Notes under the pieces: generated by a model
Seen by the model: only the letters and a program-made list of their open reading frames with translations
The model's database searches: none
Told to the model about the DNA's origin: nothing
NCBI RefSeq assembly: GCF_022179185.1
Contig: NZ_BPQJ01000015.1
Coordinates: forward strand, 62,001 to 126,000
Source: Methylobacterium frigidaeris
GTDB taxonomy: Bacteria > Pseudomonadota > Alphaproteobacteria > Rhizobiales > Beijerinckiaceae
Direction of reading: 5' to 3'
DNA length: 64,000 bases
Shown here: one piece after another, positions 59,171 through 64,000 of the stretch
Numbering within the stretch: position 1 is the stretch's first letter
Layout: each line of letters opens with the position of its first letter
Made by a program: the position numbers and the translations under genes

Positions 59171-59896
59171 TTGGTAAACGACCGGCTCGGAACCGCCCCG
59201 GGCAGCCTCCTGCCCACCCCCGGCAGCCCCCCCGTCGAGTGGGTGGTGCGCGACGCGCTCCTCGATTACCGCGAGGCCGAGGCTGCGATGGAGGCGCGAG
59301 CCGCCGCGATCGCCGAGGGGCACGCGCTGGAGCGCGTCTGGCTCGTCGAGCACCCGCCGCTCTACACCGCCGGCACTTCGGCCAAGGAGGCCGACCTGGT
59401 GGCGCCGGAGCGCTTCCCGGTCCATCGCACCGGCCGGGGCGGGCAATACACCTATCACGGCCCCGGGCAGCGGGTGGCTTACGTGATGCTCGACCTCAAC
59501 CGACGGCGGCCGGACCTGCGCGCCTACGTGGCCGCCCTCGAAGCCTGGCTGATCGCGACCCTCGAGGCGTTCACGGTGCGGGGCGAGCGCCGGGAGGACC
59601 GGGTCGGCGTCTGGGTGCGCCGGCCGGAGAAGGGGCCGGGCGTCGAGGACAAGATCGCGGCGATCGGCATCCGGGTGCGGCGCTGGGCGACCTTCCACGG
59701 CATCAGCCTCAACGTCGAGCCGGATCTGTCGCATTTCTCAGGCATCGTCCCCTGCGGCGTGCGCGAGCACGGCGTCACCAGCCTGGTCGATCTCGGCCGG
59801 CCGGTGACGATGCCGGAGGTCGACGCGGTGCTGCGGGGGCGCTTCGAGGCAATCTTCGGGCCTACGGTGCTGGTCGAAGACGATGGGCGTGGCTGA
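59171..59896 (+). CDS. lipB: Lipoyl(octanoyl) transferase LipB
   Basis: LipB moves octanoyl from acyl carrier protein to lipoate-dependent enzymes such as pyruvate dehydrogenase and the glycine cleavage H protein. The 241-residue sequence, from TTG 59171, has RGGQYTYHGPGQRVAYVMLD (family signature), the catalytic Cys195 in PCGVREHGVTSL, and the Lys161 in EDKIAAIGIRVRRWATFHGI. Length is standard. It is divergent from fliN with only 31 bases between, so their starts share a promoter region. A PAS kinase follows after 101 bases. Confidence 0.95.
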   Translation: MVNDRLGTAPGSLLPTPGSPPVEWVVRDALLDYREAEAAMEARAAAIAEGHALERVWLVEHPPLYTAGTSAKEADLVAPERFPVHRTGRGGQYTYHGPGQRVAYVMLDLNRRRPDLRAYVAALEAWLIATLEAFTVRGERREDRVGVWVRRPEKGPGVEDKIAAIGIRVRRWATFHGISLNVEPDLSHFSGIVPCGVREHGVTSLVDLGRPVTMPEVDAVLRGRFEAIFGPTVLVEDDGRG

Positions 59897-59997
59897 TCCG
59901 GACGGCGCCGGGCATCGCGGTTTCCACGCCGCCCGGACTTGCTCTAGAGTATCGGATGAGATCGCGGCGACGGCCCGCGCATCACGGAGGTCCGCCC

Positions 59998-61161
59998 GTG
60001 CCGGATGTCCCCGCGCCAGTGCCGGCCGCTGAGGCGCCGGGGGAGGCCGGATCCTTGTGCGCCGTCCTCTCGGCCGCTCCCCTGCCGTCCCTGCTGGTCG
60101 CGCCCGGTCCCGCGGGCGAGGTGCGCTTCGCCAACCCGGCCGCCCTCGCCCTCTTGGGGGAGGCGCCCGCCAACGTCGCGGTCCTCGCCGCCGAGCCCGA
60201 GGCCGAGGCAGCCTTGCGCGCGCTCCTGTCCTCTGGCGGTCCGGCCAGCGCCGAGGTGCTGCTGCGCCGGCACGACGGGGCGACGCTCTGGGCGCTCATC
60301 CACCTCTCGCCGGTGCAGGGGCTGGAGCCGTTCGGCCAAGGTCCGTCCCGTCACGGTCCGTCCCACTTGGTCCAGATCGTCGAGACGTCCCGCCGCCGCG
60401 ACCTCGAGGTGGCGCTCGCCCTGGCGCAGCGGCGCGAGGCGCTCGGCCAGCTCACCAATGGCGTCGCGCACGAGTTCAACAACCTGCTGCAGATCCTGGT
60501 CGGCTACGTCGACGGCCTGCGCCGGCGCCTCGGCGAGCATCCGGACGCCTTCGTGCAGCGGGCGCTCAGCCGCTCGACCGACGCCGCCGAGCGCGCCTCG
60601 GCGCTCACCCGCCACCTCCTGGCCTTCTCGCGCCGGCACCGGCCGGAGCCGCGGCCGGTCGATCTCAACGGGTTGCTGCGCGGCCACCAGGAGCGGGCGT
60701 CGAGCCTGCTGGGTAAGCGGATCGCCCTCGACTTCGACCTCGCCGAGGACCTGTGGATCGCCTGCATCGATCCGGTCCAGACCGAGCTGATCCTGCAGAT
60801 CCTGCTGCGCAACGCCGCCGAGGCGATGCCGGCGGGCGGGTGCGTCACGGTTCAAACTCGCAACCACGGCGGGGAGGGCGTGGCCGCGGACGGGGCGGCC
60901 GGGCGCCACGTCGCGCTCACCCTGGCGGATACCGGCGCCGGCATGCCGCCGGAGGTGCTGGCCCGGGCGCTGGAGCCGTTCTTCACCACCCGCGAGCCCG
61001 GCCGCGGCACCGGCCTCGCCATCCTCAACGCCCTGGTCAAGCGCCAGAACGGCGCCGTCGCCCTGCGCAGCAGCCCCGGCGAGGGAACCGTCGTGCGCCT
61101 CACCTTCCCGGCCGCCGAGACCCCGCGGCCGCGGTCGCAACGAAGTGCCGCCGCGCGATAA
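59998..61161 (+). CDS. PAS-domain sensor histidine kinase
   Basis: GTG 59998 is used because GGAGG sits seven bases upstream; ATG 59956 is in frame but lacks a site. The 387-residue soluble protein has a PAS-like region near residues 20-110 (PSLLVAPGPAGEVRFANPAA), then the H-box in LGQLTNGVAHEFNNLLQILV with the phosphoacceptor His, the N-box LLRNAAEAMPAGGCV, and the G-boxes LADTGAGMPPEVLARALEPF and GRGTGLAILNALVKRQNGA. The VAHEFNNLL H-box is the HisKA type seen in hybrid-like kinases. No response regulator lies next to it. Signal and target are unknown. Confidence 0.9.
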   Translation: MPDVPAPVPAAEAPGEAGSLCAVLSAAPLPSLLVAPGPAGEVRFANPAALALLGEAPANVAVLAAEPEAEAALRALLSSGGPASAEVLLRRHDGATLWALIHLSPVQGLEPFGQGPSRHGPSHLVQIVETSRRRDLEVALALAQRREALGQLTNGVAHEFNNLLQILVGYVDGLRRRLGEHPDAFVQRALSRSTDAAERASALTRHLLAFSRRHRPEPRPVDLNGLLRGHQERASSLLGKRIALDFDLAEDLWIACIDPVQTELILQILLRNAAEAMPAGGCVTVQTRNHGGEGVAADGAAGRHVALTLADTGAGMPPEVLARALEPFFTTREPGRGTGLAILNALVKRQNGAVALRSSPGEGTVVRLTFPAAETPRPRSQRSAAAR

Positions 61162-61349
61162 TCCCTGTCATCTCAAAAATTTATCGCTTGGCAGATCTGG
61201 CGCCGATCGGCGACTCTTCATCGGGTGTAGTTACAAACAGGAAGGCATCCCGCGCGATGCCTCCCTTCTACTGCGCCACCCGCGCCCCCATATGCATGGC
61301 AAGGGGCGGGACGCCCCTCACTGGTGACGACACGAGGCGATACGAACCG

Positions 61350-62315
61350 ATGATGACCACCTTCTCCCGCGGCCGCCGGACGGCTCTGGCTTTCGGCCTG
61401 GCGGCCCTGATGGCCGTGGCGGCGACGGCCGGCGAGGCGCGTCCCGGCGGCGGTTCCTCGATGGGGTCCCGCGGCTCCAAGACCTTCTCGGCCCCGCCTT
61501 CCACTGCGACCGCCCCCGGTGCCCCGGCGCCGATGCAGCGCTCGATGACGCAGCCCGGGTCGCAGATGGGCGCCCCCGCCGCGCCGCAGCGACGCTTCGG
61601 CGGCGGTTTCTTCGCCGGCCTCCTCGGCGCGGGCCTGCTCGGTGCGCTGATCGGCGGCGGCTTCTTCGGCGGCCTCGGCGGCATCGCCTCGTTCCTCGGC
61701 CTGCTGCTTCAGGTCGGCCTCCTGGTCGGCGTGGTCCTGCTGGTCCTGCGCTTCTTCCGCCGCCGCCAGGCCGAGCCGGCCATGGCGGGCGCCTATAACC
61801 GCAGCGGCCCGGCGGACGGTCCCCGTCCCGGCAATCCTCTCGGCGGCTTGGGTGGCCTCGGTGCCGGACTCGGCGGTGGTGGCGCGTCCGCGCAGGCCCG
61901 CCCGGCCCAGCGCGACGAGGTCGGAATCGGCCCGCAGGATTTCGAGGCGTTCGAGCGCACGCTCGGCCAGGTCCAGCTCGCCTACGGCGCCGAGGACGTC
62001 GCCACCCTGCGCCGCCTCACGACGCCGGAGATGGTGGGCTACTTCACCGAGGAGCTGAAGGCCAATGCCGCCCGCGGCGTGGTCAACAAGATCGCCGACG
62101 TGAAGCTGCAGCAGGGCGACCTCGCCGAGTCCTGGCGCGAGGGCCCGGTCGACTACGCCACCGTGGCGATGCGCTACACCCTGCGCGATGCGCTGATTGA
62201 GCGCGCCAGCGGCCGGGTCGTCGAGACCAACCCGCCCGAGGCGACGGAGGTCTGGACCTTCCTGCGTGAGCGCGGCGGCCAGTGGGTGGTCTCGGCCATC
62301 CAGCAGACCCGGTAA
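61350..62315 (+). CDS. Tim44-like domain protein, membrane-anchored
   Basis: The 321-residue protein has a signal-like start (ALAFGLAALMAVAATAGEA). A glycine-rich stretch with GSRGSKTFSAPP and RRFGGGFFAGLLGAGLLGAL leads to membrane helices (about residues 90-135). The soluble C-terminal part from residue about 190, with EVGIGPQDFEAFERTLGQVQ and MVGYFTEELKANAARGVVNK to EVWTFLRERGGQWVVSAIQQ, is the Tim44-like (NTF2-like) domain. The MGSRGSKTFSAPP start is the well-known bacterial Tim44-like pattern. Function in bacteria is not settled. ATG 61350 or 61353 are equally good. A terminator follows. Confidence 0.9.
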   Translation: MMTTFSRGRRTALAFGLAALMAVAATAGEARPGGGSSMGSRGSKTFSAPPSTATAPGAPAPMQRSMTQPGSQMGAPAAPQRRFGGGFFAGLLGAGLLGALIGGGFFGGLGGIASFLGLLLQVGLLVGVVLLVLRFFRRRQAEPAMAGAYNRSGPADGPRPGNPLGGLGGLGAGLGGGGASAQARPAQRDEVGIGPQDFEAFERTLGQVQLAYGAEDVATLRRLTTPEMVGYFTEELKANAARGVVNKIADVKLQQGDLAESWREGPVDYATVAMRYTLRDALIERASGRVVETNPPEATEVWTFLRERGGQWVVSAIQQTR

Positions 62316-62357
62316 CGGTTGTGTCGTGGGGAGCGTGTCTCCCCACGTCGCTTCATG

Positions 62358-62390
62358 AAGCCCTCGATCCCGCCGGATCGAGGGCTTTTC
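62358..62390 (+). terminator. Intrinsic terminator after the Tim44-like gene
   Basis: AAGCCCTCGATCC and GGATCGAGGGCTT form a perfect 13-bp stem around the loop CGCC, followed by TTC and an AT-rich tract. It begins 43 bases past the stop codon. Confidence 0.85.
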
Positions 62391-62456
62391 AATGTCGTCT
62401 GGACCTCGGTTGGTGTCCTCGGGTGGTATTCCTGGGACGGATCTCTCACCCCCTGA

Positions 62457-62489
62457 GTCATCCCGGGGCCGTGCAGCGGATCCCGGGAT
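62457..62489. repeat. Family B repeat core near rsmA
   Basis: GTCATCCCGGGG at the left and GATCCCGGGAT at the right frame a short middle, like the other family B copies. It lies between the Tim44-like terminator and the rsmA stop. The region 62391-62548 holds nothing else. Confidence 0.55.
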
Positions 62490-62548
62490 CCAGACATTCA
62501 ATATGACGCCGATGCTCCTTCGTCTCGACTTCGCCGCCGAAATCGTCC

Positions 62549-63385
62549 TCACAGCACCCGCGCCATCGCGACGAAGCCCTCGACCGGCACCTCCTCCGCC
62601 CGCGCCGTCTCTGGAACGCCGGCGGCGGCGAGCAGGCGGGCGGGATCCGGCGTCGTCGCCTTGAGGCTCTGGCGCAGCATCTTGCGGCGCTGGCCGAAGG
62701 CGGCGCCGGTCACGGCTTCGAGTGCCCGGACCCGGCAGGGCAGGGGTTCGGGCCGCGGCACCAGCCGCACCACGCTCGACGTGATCTTCGGCGGCGGCAC
62801 GAAGGCGGAAGGCGGCACGTCGAACAGGATCTGGGCTCGCGTGCGCCAGCCGCACAGCACGCCGAGCCGGCCGTAATTCGCCCGGTCGTCCTCGTCGGCG
62901 ACGATGCGCTCGGCCACCTCGCGCTGGAACATCAGGGTCAGCGAGTCCCACCAGGGCGGCCAGGCTTCCGGCGTGAGCCAGCCGGTGAGGAGTTGCGTAC
63001 CGACATTGTACGGCAGGTTCGCGACGATGCGGGCCGGTCCCTCGCCGATCAACGGCCGCGGGTCGAAGTCCAGCGCGTCGGCCTCCACCACCTCCAGGCG
63101 GCCGGGGTAACGGGCGGCGATCTCGGCGAGGGCCGGCAGGGCGCGGGGGTCGCGCTCGACCGCGATCACCTTGGCGGCGCCGTGCATCAGCAGCGCCCGG
63201 GTCAGGCCGCCGGGGCCGGGGCCGACCTCGACCACCGTCACGCCCTCGAGCGCCCCCGACGACCGGGCGATCCGGCCGGTGAGGTTGAGGTCGAACAGGA
63301 AGTTCTGGCCGAGCGAGCGGCGGGGCATCAGGTCGTGCGCCTGCACCACCTCCCGCAGCGGCGGCAGACCGTCCGGAGTGCTCAT
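62549..63385 (-). CDS. rsmA: 16S rRNA (adenine1518-N6/adenine1519-N6)-dimethyltransferase RsmA (KsgA)
   Basis: RsmA dimethylates two adjacent adenines in the 3' hairpin of 16S rRNA during late 30S assembly. The 278-residue sequence has RRSLGQNFLFDLNLTGRIAR, SAM motif VVEVGPGPGGLTRALL, VIAVERDPRALPALAEIA, the catalytic NLPYNVGTQLLTGWL, and the C-terminal helical domain FGQRRKMLRQSLKA. The start ATG 63385 overlaps the pdxA stop (ATGA), so the two are one operon, an order common in proteobacteria. Confidence 0.96.
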   Translation of the reverse strand: MSTPDGLPPLREVVQAHDLMPRRSLGQNFLFDLNLTGRIARSSGALEGVTVVEVGPGPGGLTRALLMHGAAKVIAVERDPRALPALAEIAARYPGRLEVVEADALDFDPRPLIGEGPARIVANLPYNVGTQLLTGWLTPEAWPPWWDSLTLMFQREVAERIVADEDDRANYGRLGVLCGWRTRAQILFDVPPSAFVPPPKITSSVVRLVPRPEPLPCRVRALEAVTGAAFGQRRKMLRQSLKATTPDPARLLAAAGVPETARAEEVPVEGFVAMARVL

Positions 63386-64000
63386 GCCACCTCTCCGTCC
63401 CGGGGCCGGGTCAGCCGGCCGGCGAGCTTCAGGGCGGCGACCAGGCTGTCGGGCTTGGCCAGGCCCTTGCCGGCGATGTCGAAGGCGGTGCCGTGATCGG
63501 GCGAGGTGCGCAGGAAGGGCAGCCCGAGGGTCACGTTCACGCCCTCGTCGAAGGCGAGCGTCTTGATCGGGATCAGGGCCTGGTCGTGGGTCGGGGCGAG
63601 CGCCACGTCGTAGGTGGCGCGGGCGCGGGCGTGGAACAGGGTGTCGGCCGGGTGCGGGCCGGTGATGGCGATACCCTCCGCCCGCAGGCGCTCGATCGCG
63701 GGCGCCAGCACGTCGCGGTCCTCGGTGCCCATGGTGCCGGCCTCGCCCGCATGCGGGTTGAGCCCGGCGAGCACGAGGCGCGGAGCGGACAGGCCGAAGC
63801 GGGCCCGCATGTCCCGGTCGACGATGCGGGCGGTCTCGACCACGAGGTCGGCCGTCAGCAGTTCCGGCACCCGGCGGAGCGCCACGTGGATCGTCACCGG
63901 CACCACCGCCAGCTCCTCGGACCAGAGCAGCATCACCGGCGTCGGCGGCGTCGCGCCGGGCTCGGCGGCGAGCGCCGCCAGGTACTCGGTGTGGCCGGGG
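63382..64000 (-). CDS. pdxA: 4-hydroxythreonine-4-phosphate dehydrogenase PdxA, C-terminal part (cut by window edge)
   Basis: PdxA oxidises 4-phosphohydroxy-L-threonine in pyridoxal phosphate synthesis. The visible 206 residues run off the right edge. They include HTEYLAALA, VPVTIHVALRRVPELLTADL, LAGLNPHAGEAGTMGTEDRD with the metal-binding His, ITGPHPADTLFHARARATYD, ALAPTHDQALIPIKTLAFDE (second metal His), and LPFLRTSPDHGTAFDIAGKG. These are the family's active-site segments. The ending KPDSLVAALKLAGRLTR is typical. It is coupled to rsmA by an ATGA overlap. Confidence 0.96.
   Translation of the reverse strand, partial: PGHTEYLAALAAEPGATPPTPVMLLWSEELAVVPVTIHVALRRVPELLTADLVVETARIVDRDMRARFGLSAPRLVLAGLNPHAGEAGTMGTEDRDVLAPAIERLRAEGIAITGPHPADTLFHARARATYDVALAPTHDQALIPIKTLAFDEGVNVTLGLPFLRTSPDHGTAFDIAGKGLAKPDSLVAALKLAGRLTRPRDGEVA

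Noticed and set aside
1..64000. CRISPR array, prophage, insertion sequence or secondary-metabolite cluster
   Set aside because: I saw no regular spacer-repeat array, no transposase, capsid, terminase or integrase frame, and no NRPS or PKS domains.

Overview
The window is high-GC chromosomal DNA from an alphaproteobacterium, most likely Methylobacterium or a close relative. This is inferred from gene content and arrangement: the argH/tlpA divergent pair, a patatin / acetoacetate decarboxylase / 3-hydroxybutyrate dehydrogenase cluster, cstA-ybdD, a 1,618-residue NAD-glutamate dehydrogenase coupled to bluB, and YfdX, CsbD-like and DUF2243 proteins. No plasmid replication gene, integrase, transposase, CRISPR array or prophage gene was seen. 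Both ends cut genes: a LysR regulator at the left edge and pdxA at the right edge.

1-10 kb: LysR fragment, an exported protein, alkB, a YddG-like exporter, an outer-membrane beta-barrel protein, a cupin / glyoxalase II pair divergent from a methyltransferase-MarC pair, an alpha/beta hydrolase, then dapB and gpmA. 11-24 kb: FkbM methyltransferase, a CsbD-like / membrane protein pair, YfdX, the ketone-body or PHB-related operon (patatin, adc, hbdH), accA, a lipoprotein L,D-transpeptidase, nhaA and a metzincin-like protease with a small downstream partner. 24-36 kb: tlpA and argH with overlapping start codons, an atypical SDR, an NDUFA9-like protein, DUF2243, and a surface-glycan-like cluster (UGM-like flavoprotein divergent from a GT-C-like membrane protein, a DUF1499-like protein and an amine oxidase).

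36-50 kb: a decayed PIN/AbrB toxin-antitoxin pair, tex, two membrane proteins, ybdD-cstA, and a signalling locus in which a LuxR response regulator is divergent from a FIST sensor and a hybrid histidine kinase (NosP/NahK-like). A reductase / SMR transporter pair and a TetR-tautomerase group follow. 50-64 kb: bluB, the large glutamate dehydrogenase, an AhpD-like protein, an orphan polysaccharide-type ABC permease with locally low GC, two identical tRNA-Leu(GAG) genes, fliN, lipB, a PAS histidine kinase, a Tim44-like protein, and rsmA with pdxA.

Most genes are housekeeping or conserved accessory genes in short operons with ATGA-type overlaps. Intergenic spaces carry at least two dispersed palindromic repeat families. 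The least explained parts are the metalloprotease pair (23.0-24.4 kb), the FIST/kinase locus with its 650-base repeat-bearing spacer, the decayed toxin-antitoxin pair, and the orphan permease. Functions come from motif recognition by eye, and no database search was run.
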